Source: Earliella scabrosa (Eukaryota; Basidiomycota; Agaricomycetes; Polyporales; Polyporaceae). From it: 64,000 nt of DNA. Shown here piece by piece: positions 54,051-64,000 of the stretch. The notes beneath the pieces were generated by a model. The model was not told the DNA's origin and searched no databases. It saw only the letters and a program-made list of their open reading frames with translations. The first letter of the stretch is position 1, and every line of letters starts with the position of its first letter. The position numbers and the translations under genes are program-made. The stretch is taken from positions 2,790,001 to 2,854,000 of the forward strand of contig JABYQQ010000004.1 in assembly GCA_022605405.1 (NCBI GenBank), in the 5' to 3' direction.

Positions 54051-57000
54051 ATGGCGGAACTGCCGCTTCCGACAGCGTTGAGTCTCCCGGCAGTGTCGGT
54101 CCACCCGTCCGTCAACTGTCTGCAGTTCTCCCAGGACGGTCAGGCGATACTCCTCACCAAGTATGCCGTGAACATCCTGGTACAGTTCCACCGCCGCTGA
54201 TCGTCGCTCTATGATTAATGCGAGCCCCACTTCAAGACTCCTGACACGGGTGTCAAGGTAGAACGAACTTCAGTCATCCACCAGGCTTCCGACAGCAAGC
54301 CCCCGTCTCGTAGCACGCGGCCCGTGGGCTGGCTGCGTACCATGGTTGAGTTTGATCGGTCTCTTGCTCACCAATGGCCCACTGATTGCGCAGGTACTAC
54401 TCTCTTTCCATAATTGGAGACGGGACGCTCAACGATGCCCAACCAGAGTGGGGCGCTGTTTCTCTCGGTTCTCTAGACCCGTCTCTCCATGGCGTAGCGC
54501 TCTCACCCAGCAATCTTACCGCCGACGCTGGGTGCGCAACCTATTGTGTCGCGCTGCTCGACCAGGCACACCTCAGAGAAAACTAATCGGTGCCTATATG
54601 CCCTTCCAGATGTGTCCTCGCCTTATTAAACTCCAATCGCGAGCTAACCATATGGGGTGCTAGCAAGAACCTCCTGACGGGCGAGTGGATCAGGGCAAGC
54701 CGACGTCCTCGTAGCGCGCCACATGCATGCTCACGACCTGAACCGTGATGACAGCTCCAAGACGTCACATCCACTTTGAAAACAGCCACCGCCGCCAAGG
54801 ACTCTACTGCGTCGGCGCTTGACCAAACGCTGCGTGCACAATCAACTTGTGCGTATGGGCACGCAGCATATCGTGGGTTAAATTTGGACTGATGCACATT
54901 CCGCAGGTGTTGAGTGGTCACCTCAGCCGGAATGGAACCTGGAACCTTCGCCGCTAGTTGACGCCTCTCTGCTGGCAGTGGGTAACCGCGCGGGCACCAT
55001 GACGTTTCTGAGGTGTGCCTATCCTCTCTCATAGAGGAAGTCTTCTTCTCTCAATATCTGACCCGTAGGTTCAACAAAACATCCCGGCAAATGACCGTCG
55101 TAGAAGATGTGTCCGTCTCCGGTAGATGGATTACCCATATCGCTTGGTCTGCGTGGAAGGTTGCCCAGGACGGCACTTGTAAGTTTGCGGATGTTCTAGC
55201 TGCGCGTTCATTTCTGCCACTGTCTTAGGCGAGGCGATGCTCTCATGTGGGGTGTCTGATGGTTCGGTCAACATCCTGACCGTGCGTCAGACTCTCACCT
55301 CGAGAGCCTCTCTCACACTGTTCGCGCCGGATCATGATGTTAGCCTATCTGTACAAGAGTACGACGTGCGAGCCTCCGGGGACGACGGAAGAGCTATCAC
55401 CGGTCTGCGATGGGCAAACATACGTGGGCGCAGTGTGAGCTTCTCTTCCCGAAGCATCTTCTGCCGTACCAATATAACGGACTTAACCCTGATCGTTCAG
55501 CCGATTCTGATTATTCACAAGCCGGGGGTTCTACATCTATGGTCCGCCCCTTCTGTTGCAAATACGTGGTCGGGATCCAAAGCCTTCGTGCTTCGGACGC
55601 AGAGACGCTCCGTGGGCTCCTCGGCGCTCTCACCATGCTCTGGAATTTGCTACGTCCCCAGCCGCGACATGGCCGTGGTCTCGCTCTCGGACGGATCTTT
55701 CCATGTAGTACACAAGCTCTCGACCAGCCCGACTCCGGACCCGCCTCCATCCGAGCCTATTCAGTCCGAGATCCTATCCGCAGCATCCCGTTCAGTCTTC
55801 GTCAGGGCCGAGCCCGAAAAGGTCTCGCTGCAAGATGTCGATCGTATCAACGGCATGGTAACGTATGACGGCTGTTCCACCTTCATGTGGACGTACGAGT
55901 ACGTTATCTTCGCGCTCTCCATTGCACGGCCGCGCATTCGCTCATCCTGTCACTTCAGGGCAACTCGTCCAACAGACTTCAGTTACAAGCACGACGCCAA
56001 GCACGTAAGCACGTTCGTAGTAGCCCCGCTGTGGGAGGAGGACAACGATGAGCGGGTTCTCGTTGACCTCGCGGAGCGCGTCGGCCTCAGCCATTGTGGT
56101 TTGTGCACTCACCGTCCCCTGTCCGCTCCGGATCACATACACTGACACTGAATTCTAGCGAGTGGCGAGGCGCCGATGTCCGTACTCCGATCCGTCTACT
56201 TGCATCTTCGGGACGCTAGCAGACTTTCGCGCCTGCACACCCGGATACTTGATGCTCTATCTCAGCCCCAATCGACTGGCGCACATCCGGATATCGTGGT
56301 CCCACGATATGCCGGAGAGTGGACCTCGGCGGTATCCTCCGAGCTTCGAACAAGCTTGACTGCGCACCTTTTTGGGTGGAACAACATTCGGTCCCAACGC
56401 CTTCGATATGCCGCTGCAGCCTTTTGCCACGTCTGTCCACGTTTCTCTGACGCCTCCGACTCGCGGATGGCTCCCTGACGTTTCGCACGCAGACCCACGC
56501 TCAAACGCCCGACGTGCAACAGGTATTTGCCAACGCGGCGAGTTTATTTCTGGCAAACGTACGGCTGCACGTCTATCTCGTCCTGATACGACACCTATCG
56601 GCCATAAGTGGGTGCTTGGGCCGCAACCGTAAGTCCAAGCCTCTCGTCAGGATTTGTCATGGCGCGACCCTGGGCGTTGACCACAGGCGTACAGCCCATG
56701 ACATCTATTTCGCCCGACGCACCATTCATCAGCTCGCCGCAACGCCAGACGTAGCCCCGGCATTGGCGAAAGAAGCCGAGGAGCTGCTCGCACTATTGCC
56801 GCCTCTCCCGTCGCAACCAGGATCCCCGATCCCGGGAGCGAACACGGGGGGCGCTGCCGCGCCGCCTGGCAGCCCAAACCCGTCGCTCTGCGAACCGTGT
56901 CCAGCCTGCAACACCGCCATCCCGCTCGGGCCGCCGGATGCTGAGAGCGCCGTCTGCGCGAACGGCCACGTTTGGGGTGCGTGCCCGTCCCTCCCCCTTC

Positions 57001-57413
57001 CCGTTCCCGTCGTGTGCGTGCGGGCGTGCGTGCGCAGAACCAAATGCGACGGAACTCGTCTCGCCCCGCGCGACGCATCAGTTTCGTTAGCTAACGCCTG
57101 CCACACAGCGCGCTGCTGCATTACCTCATTCGTGCTCGCGACACCCATGGTGCGGACGTGCATCGGGTGCAGCCGTAAGGCGCTCCTGCCGCCTCCCGCG
57201 CCAGCGGGTGCGGATGCGGACGCACTCGCGACCGCGGTGCCGGTGCCGACCACGGACGGAGACGTCCCCGGAGACGACGGCGCCGCGCAGTCCTCCGCCG
57301 GCGGAGGCGGAGGGGCCGACCCCGCAGAGGGCGGGGCTTCGTTCGTGCGAGATCTGCTCGAAGCCACGCGGCGGTGTCCGTTGTGCGGGAACAACTTTGT
57401 CGTGCTCGTGTGA
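54051..57413 (+). CDS. TFIIIC subunit with zf-TFIIIC domain (GTF3C4/TFIIIC90-like)
   Basis: TFIIIC recruits RNA polymerase III to tRNA genes. The N-terminal part looks like the WD40-type TFIIIC delta domain: SVNCLQFSQDGQAILLT, EWGAVSLGSLDPSLHGVALS, KNLLTGEW, SGRWITHIAWSAWK, GV-SDGSVNILTV and GRAITGLRW. The C-terminus is the characteristic zinc finger, with Cys pairs in CPACNTAIPL, a CANGHVW knuckle, ARCCITSF, CIGCSRKALL and a final CPLCGNNFVVLV ending at the stop. An Ala/Gly/Asp-rich insert lies before the last Cys pair. At least ten exons are needed; the ends are clear, but several middle junctions (about 54600-55050 and 56480-56740) were followed only roughly. The ATG at 54051 follows AAAG and begins the first conserved block. 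Confidence 0.85.
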
Positions 57414-57899
57414 GCGCGGGGTCCTGCGGAGAGGATCTGCGGGATGCGCGCCATCAGAAGCAGGAAGGGAGGCTCGGAGGTCGGGTGCGGAAGTATGGGG
57501 AGTAGGGGGTGGGGCGGACGCAGGGTGCCAGGGAGTGTGTCATGACGCGCAATGTGTGCAATGTGTGTGTCCTACATGTATTCCATGTAGACGTGTAGGT
57601 GCGCGTGTAAGCTCGTTGGACGCGTGGTGCGCACGCGCGGGGGGTGATACATGCACTCACGCCATGTGGAAGGAAGGTCGGCGAGAGAGGTCGGCGCGCG
57701 CGACGCGCTCGCCGCAACAGCCCGTGGGTGGCAGAAGGTGGCAGACCGCAACACCGCTGGCGGCTACATTGCTTCTCTTTGGCGCCATGACGAGCACGAT
57801 CACACACTGCCCGGGTGAGATCTGATTTACATGTACAGTTACTCGACACACATCCTCCTTCTGGACCGACAAGTCCTGGCTTCTCGCCTCTCGCGGGCT
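57414..57899. other. Convergent intergenic region
   Basis: This lies between convergent TFIIIC and tripeptidyl peptidase genes. It is G-rich after the TFIIIC stop and otherwise unremarkable. Confidence 0.45.
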
Positions 57900-60261
57900 T
57901 CACCCGATCAGGGCTTGGAGCTTGACGAAGTCGGGGCTGCCGAGGCCGGTGACCTGCGAAAGATACGGAGTCAGTGCGAGCTCCTTGGGGACCTGCAACG
58001 CGCGCGCGGCCGACGCGCGCTGCGGTGGCCACACTCACAGGGTCCCATCCAGGGCCTGCCGTAAAGCCATTCGTGCCACAGCCAGGGTTCGAGCCCGAAG
58101 TGATGTCGTTGAACCCAGCGGACACGCCGGCCGCGTAGATGAGCGGGTTGAGGAAGCCAAGTGACGACTTGCCCTGCGACAGGCGGAAGTCGTTCAGGAG
58201 CGCGACCACACCAGCAAAGGTCTGGGGGAGATGTGCAACGCGTGCACGCGGGCGCGGGGGGGATCAGTCGCCGCGAGCGCATTCAGTAGGCAGACAGGTA
58301 CGTACCGGAGAGCTGGCACTCGTCCCGCCGACGGAGCCAACCCGGCCGCCAATGACGACTTGGAAGCCCTGGCCTTGTGCAGCAACGTCTGGGTAAGCAC
58401 GACCGGTGCGGCTGCATGGCACCTTTGTCAGTACACGTAAAGCCGGTCGGGACGCGCGCGCGACGTACTTGAACAACCCCGCATTCGTGTTTCCGAGTCT
58501 GTCCAGGAATGTTGTAACCGCAGTGTTCTGGTAGCTGCAGTAGGGCCGGATATCAGCCCTGTCCGGATGCGTACATTGACATACGGAGCGTACCTCGGGC
58601 GGGCGAAGAAGTTCGAGAATCCTCCACCGGAGAAGCTGACAGCAACCTCGGGGTTGGTACGGATAGTGCCGCCGACCGTGGTGACGAATGGGCAGGACGC
58701 TGTTCGCACCGAACCCATGTGCTCCGTAAGTCCCTGACTCCATGGACACTCACTGAATACGGTACGTACCAGGGAAGTTGGGCTGGAACCGCCTGGTCCT
58801 TGTGCCGTCGTTGTTTTGACAGTTGCCCGCCCCGACACCGTCATCACCACTGCTGAACATGATGCTGCTGCCTCGGGCGCCAAGCTGCGCGAACAGGTTG
58901 CACACTGTCGTCGCGTAGTCGAACGGAACAGTTTGTTCATCGTCACCGTAACTGGTGGTGAACTGAACCAGTACAGGTGAGCTTTGCGGAGTGTTTCGGA
59001 GGGTGATCGCTTACGGTCTGTGGGATGGAGTTCTGGGCAAGAACGAAGTTCAACCAGTCTAGGTAAGGCTCGTTGGTGTTCGTCGGAGTAGCGCCGTCCG
59101 GGATGAACGGCGGAGAACCACCGGTACTGAAGTAGACGTTGGGTGTCGGGAATGACATACCCTCAGTGTACTGGATGTCAAGGTTGGCCTACAATACTTG
59201 TTCAGTCCAGTTTCGTATTTCCTGCACAATGGGCGAGCATACCTCAACACCAGGGTCTGACTGGTCGTCACCGCCACCGTTGACACGGATCGTCTGGAAG
59301 GTCGCACCAACCGCATCAGTGCGGAAGCGGTTGAAGAACGTCTACAGACAATGTTGATACGCTCAGGATAACTCCAGCGGAGCAGAAAACGAAGTTTGCA
59401 AAATACCTGAAGGTCAGCCCGGTTTGCGAACTCGTCCAGATAGCCTGCAACGCCGAGGCTGTTCCTGTCGGTCGCCCTCGGGGTGTATCCCGCAGTGTTG
59501 TACAACGCGCGCAGGCATGCTGGAGTAATGACCGTATTGCAGCTAGTAGGAACCGTCGCAAGCGAGCCCGGATCCTTGAGGAGATGCGCGAACTCGAGGT
59601 CATTCTCGATCGTGGGAGCGTCAGATTGCACGAAGCTGGTGGCCTTCATGCTCTTCATCGTTCCGAAGTAGGTGGTCGGGGCGACAACGGTGATGTGATC
59701 GTGGAGGATGCTGGGAAGACTGTAGTTCATCGTGCGGATGACGTAGTCCTCGCTCTGGCCATGGCGGAAGACGTTGTACTTCGTTCCGAGCATGTTCTCC
59801 GCTTGAGAGACTGACACACGGACGGTGATCCAGTCTCCCGACGAAGAGCGCTGAGCCGATGTAGCGTCGAGGCCATGTGCTGCCAGCCAAGCCTCGACCG
59901 TGTCGACCGAGTCGGGATGTGGGGCAACAAGAGCCTCCACCTGCGCCTTGGAGAGGTGCTGACCATACCTAGGATAGCGTGAGACAATGCATGTTCACGA
60001 GAAGAAGTCATGCACGTACCGTTCATGTGCGGGGTCGCTGACCTCATACAGCGCAGTGACAAGCTCGTCAAACTTGTCCTGCTTGAGACCGATCCTCATG
60101 TCAAAAGTGTAGTCCGAGGGAGCAGGTCCATGAAGCTCCCATCCCCGAGGCACCTCGACCCAGGCATGCTTCACTTGAAAGTCGTCCCACCGCTTGGCCG
60201 CGAGGGGCTTGGAAGCAGCAAGCTGGGCGAGGGCAAGGAGGAACGCGGACGACCAGAACAT
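57900..60261 (-). CDS. Secreted sedolisin-type tripeptidyl peptidase (S53)
   Basis: This acid serine peptidase of the TPP1/sedolisin family likely digests extracellular protein for nutrition. It starts with a signal peptide ([19 protein letters not shown]). A pro-domain follows (about 25-190), including [34 protein letters not shown] and [14 protein letters not shown]. The mature enzyme has the catalytic Glu and Asp in [13 protein letters not shown], the oxyanion Asp in SSGDDGVG, and the catalytic Ser in [10 protein letters not shown] calcium-site-like ending ([12 protein letters not shown] then [12 protein letters not shown]) closes the domain. All triad residues are intact, so the enzyme should be active. 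About eleven exons are predicted. It converges on TFIIIC and shares its promoter side with the GH127-like gene. The start is placed at the signal peptide. Confidence 0.9.
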
Positions 60262-60300
60262 GGCGACGGATCGTTGGGGACACACATAACAGCGACGAGC

Positions 60301-60307
60301 TTATATA
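60301..60307 (-). promoter_or_regulatory. TATA box of tripeptidyl peptidase
   Basis: TATATAA on the minus strand, 40-46 bp upstream of the ATG at 60261, is consistent with a short leader and strong inducible expression. Confidence 0.6.
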
Positions 60308-61855
60308 CCGCTCAAGAAGCCCTCGGTGGCAACTAGCATAGAACACTCGCACCTTCCGCAGCGCCGCATGGGGTGCTTCGCCGCTCTACGATAGGATCAG
60401 CGCACGCGAACGACGTTGACATGGATGTGTCGGCAACAGAGGCCTGGGTCAGATCGTAGGCGTTGAGTGCCCATAGAGGGTCATGCCTCACGATTGCCTC
60501 CGTCGTGCATGCGAACGCGGAACGCAAAGACGGCAAGAACGACGCTGGGGTGAGAAAGCATAAAGGTGGCGTCGGAGAATAGACGAATATAGCGACTGAC
60601 CGACGCCAGGAGCATCAAGAAGCCCTTGCTTCCATTTGTTTCCAATGCACCGGAATATGCAAAGCGCGCCGGCTCTGAGTTAGCCCTGCACGTCCCGGCG
60701 GGTGCAGCCCCTACGTATATCACGTAGCTAGCCAACTCTATAGCGGCGGGTGGTCAGCGGCCGAGCAAAGCCGATAGCAGACTGAAGACTCACAGGAGCG
60801 GGCAATTGCAGCGAGGCCGAGCTTGGGAACGCCACTTATCATGTGCATGTGGGGCCTGCTTCTTCGAAGGCGAGTCGTATGGCCTGCCCTTGTCCAACAA
60901 TTCCTGCTCGACGGGGATGAGAAAACGCATCCTTGTTGCATGCAATCGGAGCATGCTCAGGGCGGTGTGGTGGGAAGTTGAGTGGACGACCGAAACCAAC
61001 TTGGGCATCGTGGCGTTTCCGGCGCTTGGAGTGTTGATGCACTTGGTTCGAATCTCTCTGTCAACAACTCATTCGTCCGAGAACCTCTCATCATGCAAGC
61101 CGTTGGGGAAGTGAATGGCAGATGACTAGTGAGTACGACATCACTCACGCACCACGTCTGACTAACTTACCTACAGGCCGCTACTGTAGACATGGTGGAC
61201 CGTTCAGTCGACGTCGACATCAGTGAACCACGACGACGTTCGACTCGGAGGTGGTAATTGAACTTGAGTGTCTACGATAGCGTAGACAATGCACGAAATC
61301 CACGATATCCGATGGTCGGTCCCCTGACGCCATGCATTCAATGCCCGCAAGGCCCCTGGAAAGCTTCCGGAGCTCTCAACGGACCGACGTTTGCGCTAGA
61401 GCGGTCCGTCGCTGTGAGAACATGAACTCATTGTGGATATACGCAGGCTTGAAGCCATATCAGCGCCGGTAGCTACTGTGCTTCTCTTTATCCGCCCTTC
61501 CTGTTGCTTACTGAGGCTTCCAACCAGATCGAGCCGAGTCTCGAGTCTGCTCTGACTAGCCAGTTAGTAACAACCCGCGCGCCCCAACTCTTTCAAGTCC
61601 GGTCCACACGATCTCTCTTGTGCTTCGATCGGTTAGCGCAAAATCATCGAAAGCCGGAGTATATACGGCGTACGGCATACGGCCCTCCTCCTACTCCACC
61701 TCGACGTCACCTGCAGAGGCTGGACAGAGCCAGCTCTGATACGTGATCATATAGCGAAGTCACTTGGACTTCGACGCTTCCAATCTTCCCATTTATCGCA
61801 TCACGCGGTATTTACTGTCCGGGACCTTGAACTTCAAGAAGCAAGGATTCATCCG

Positions 61856-61862
61856 TATATAA
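61856..61862 (+). promoter_or_regulatory. TATA box of GH127-like gene
   Basis: TATATAA overlaps an ATG at 61862. Transcription should start downstream of the box, so that ATG is unlikely to be used and the next one at 61910, which begins a signal peptide, is preferred. Confidence 0.55.
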
Positions 61863-61909
61863 TGCCGCTTGCAGTGTTGGCAGAGGAGGCAGCGAACGGA
61901 CCGTTCACC

Positions 61910-64000
61910 ATGATCTGGGGGCTCCTTGTCTCACTTATCGCGTCCCTCACGGCGCAATCCGTCGTGAATGGTCAGACTCCTGCTGGACGTACGTTACCCC
62001 ATGCGACTCACAGCTTTGTACGAGCTCACCGTTGCGCATTCAGTGGTGCCTAAGAAGTTCTTGAACCTGCCTCTCGGTACAGTCAAGCCTGCTGGATGGC
62101 TTCATGATCAGGTATGGCAATCCAAGGCAGTGCTGGATGTCAGTGGGAAGCGCTAACTGCAGTGTCCCCATTGCAGCTTGTGGTGCAGAACAATGGCCTT
62201 GCTGGTCATGAACACGAGTTCTATCACTAGTAAGGGAACGTTTATACTACAATTGCTCCATAGCTGAGGCCCATCCTTGTAACAGTGTCTCCCAGAGTGA
62301 TTGGATCGGTGGAAACTCGTACTACTCGAGCCTTGAAGAGGGTACGCTTGCACGATCTCCGTAAATCCTGATAGGTCTCATCTCAATCTTTGGTTTATCC
62401 CCCTTCGCAGCTGGCAGCTACTGGTTTGTAAGTGCAATCGTCTGCCTGAGCCAATACGTCACACTGATATCAACCCCAAACTCACAGAATGGCATGGTGC
62501 CCAACGGCGTCTTGCTGGACGACCCTACAATCCAGACCCAGGTTCAGCAATTCCTCGACTATGTCCTGGACCATCAGGACTCGGACGGCTGGCTTGGGCC
62601 CGAGGTGAACACGACCAAGCCACGCTACCTCTGGGGCCGGTACCCGTTCTTCTTCGGGGCTATTCAGATGGTGGAGGCCAACCCTGCGCTCGCCGACCGC
62701 GTGGTCCCCGCATTCCACAAGTTCGTGTCCCTTGCGAACACGATGCTGCACAACGGCGAGGGCCTCGAAGACTGGGCCCGGACCCGCTGGGAAGATTTCG
62801 TGATGGTCTTGCAATGGTTAGCCACAACTCCCAAGGTCCCTTTGGAGGTGATGTTGACGGAAATCCCAGGCTCTATGATTTCCACCCAGACGGGCAGGAG
62901 GACATCCTCATCGACACGATGAAGATGCTCAAGTGGACAGGTGACCCGTGGGAAGATGTCTTCAACGAGCAGGTCCGTGTGGAGACGACTCGACTGTCAG
63001 CCTGGAGACTCACATTTGTCGATAGTACTTCCCGACCATTGCGACCGAGCACCTGAGGAACCCATTCCCGGTCTTGACCTGGCACGGGGTCAACATGGCC
63101 GAGGGACTAAAGGCGCTCCCGTCAACATTCCGTTTCACCCACAACCAATCCGGTAGGTCCTTTGTCAGAGGTCCTGCAGACCTAGACTAATGTGGAAGTG
63201 ATCCAGACCTTGATGCTGCAAGCAAAGGTTGGGACCTTCTATTCAAGTACCACGGCCGGCCGTCCGGCATCTACGCTGCGGATGAGTACCTGGCCGGCCT
63301 GGAGGCTGCTAGAGGGTGAGTCGTTCATGTCCCTTAGAGATCTGTGTTTCACCTACGTTTCGATACCCCTAGAACGGAATTGTGTCTCGTTGTGGTGAGT
63401 TCGAACGTCCGACACCATAGATCGTTGCACTGAATGCCTTATCTCCAGGAAACAATGTTCTCGTGCGTCTCCTCATGAGCGACTGACTCGAGCAAACGGC
63501 CTCATAGACCCCTTACAGTGGTTCATACCTGTATCAAGTCATCGGGGACCCGAAGTTTGCTGACCGGGTATGGAACTGCGGCGCGCTGACGGCTTATCGT
63601 ATGCCCTAACGACGTGGCAGGTTGAACGAATTACCTACAACGCGCTCCCTGCCACCTTGACCGGAGGTAAGCTATTGAATTCGGGAAGCACGGAGAGCCA
63701 ATCACGCTTCTCTGTCCGTTGCCAGATATGTGGTCCCGCCAATACCTGCAGCAGCAAAACCAAATCGCCGCCAAGAATATGACTCCGTAAGCTGCACCTC
63801 TAACTGCGATCCGAGCCGGCCCTAATCCTGTGACAGAAACCCGTTCCCGAACGATGGGTGAGTTGTGGTGTGCGCGAGGGACTGCAGCCATCCCGATGAC
63901 CGGCTCATTGACAGCCCGTACTCCAACGTCTTTGGCCTTGAGCCGAACTACCCGTGAGTCTGACAAACGACGCACCGCACCGTGGGTGCAGTCCCGTGGA
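61910..64000 (+). CDS. Secreted GH127-like glycosidase (3' end off window)
   Basis: This resembles fungal members of the GH127 family (formerly DUF1680), whose characterised bacterial member is a beta-L-arabinofuranosidase. A signal peptide (MIWGLLVSLIASLTAQSVVNG) is followed by LNLPLGTVKPAGWLHDQ, HEFYHYVSQSDWIGGNSYYS, GMVPNGVLLDD, YLWGRYPFFFGAIQM, YHGRPSGIYAADEYLAG, SYLYQVIGDPKFADRVERIT and NPFPNDGPYSNVFGLEPNYP. Sixteen exons fit in 2.05 kb, four of them microexons of 17, 22, 14 and 21 nt. The Cys pair expected after PNYP lies beyond the window. The bacterial ETC zinc motif reads ETM here. Substrate is inferred only as plant or fungal cell-wall glycan. I chose the start at 61910 because a TATA box overlaps the earlier ATG at 61862. 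Confidence 0.83.

Larger units (their letters stand above)
60262..61909. other. Shared upstream region of two secreted-enzyme genes
   Basis: This 1.65-kb region lies between the divergent tripeptidyl peptidase and GH127-like genes. TATA boxes sit next to both starts. Open frames of up to 102 codons (60806-61114) have no recognisable features. The length leaves room for nutrient-response sites, which I could not identify. Confidence 0.45.

Noticed and set aside
58060..58100. GGTTCGAGCCC resembling a tRNA T-loop
   Set aside because: It lies inside a coding exon of the tripeptidyl peptidase, encoding the GSNPGC motif on the other strand.
61041..61060. GGTTCGAATCTC resembling a tRNA T-loop
   Set aside because: The flanking bases do not form the required five-pair T stem or an acceptor stem.

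Overview
The window is from a filamentous basidiomycete, most likely a polypore-type mushroom (Agaricomycetes). The evidence is gene density (28 protein genes in 64 kb), GC-rich coding sequence, introns of about 50-65 bp in nearly every gene, and protein families that read as basidiomycete versions: Clr2, Kei1, a 4EHP-type eIF4E and Sly41. I found no bacterial features, CRISPR arrays, rRNA, convincing tRNAs or intact transposons. Models were built by hand from splice signals and reading phase, so exon edges are predictions.

Layout. 1-5.3 kb: a Clr2-like silencing factor (cut by the left edge) diverging from the ribosome-biogenesis WD40 protein Ytm1. 5.5-16.6 kb: a PQ-loop membrane protein, an unknown protein, a degenerate-looking phosphopantetheinyl transferase, Kei1 (inositolphosphorylceramide synthase subunit), a 4EHP-type cap-binding protein and another unknown. 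17.1-19.3 kb: two tandem intronless nucleoside 2-deoxyribosyltransferase-like genes. 19.9-29.1 kb: a Sly41-like transporter, an F-box protein, Pet117, a CUE/DUF1771/Smr endonuclease-like protein and a second PQ-loop gene paralogous to the first. 29.7-34.7 kb: an aldehyde dehydrogenase and a 14-TM-type MFS exporter on the same strand. 35.9-49.4 kb: a KAT14-like acetyltransferase tail to tail with a sirtuin, two large unknown proteins, HP1 and the exon-junction protein Y14. 50-64 kb: a MYND-finger protein, an acidic unknown, a TFIIIC zinc-finger subunit, a secreted sedolisin-type tripeptidyl peptidase and a GH127-like secreted glycosidase (cut by the right edge).

Themes. Four chromatin genes (Clr2, KAT14-like, Sir2, HP1) lie within 48 kb and could act in one silencing pathway, although the spacing does not suggest a cluster. 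Peptidase, GH127, aldehyde dehydrogenase and MFS genes fit a wood- or litter-decay lifestyle. The most unusual signals are in gene structure: microexons of 9-22 nt in the sirtuin, F-box and GH127 genes, three predicted GC-AG introns, and a phosphopantetheinyl transferase that has lost both expected metal ligands and has a frame break. No wholly new multi-gene system could be demonstrated.
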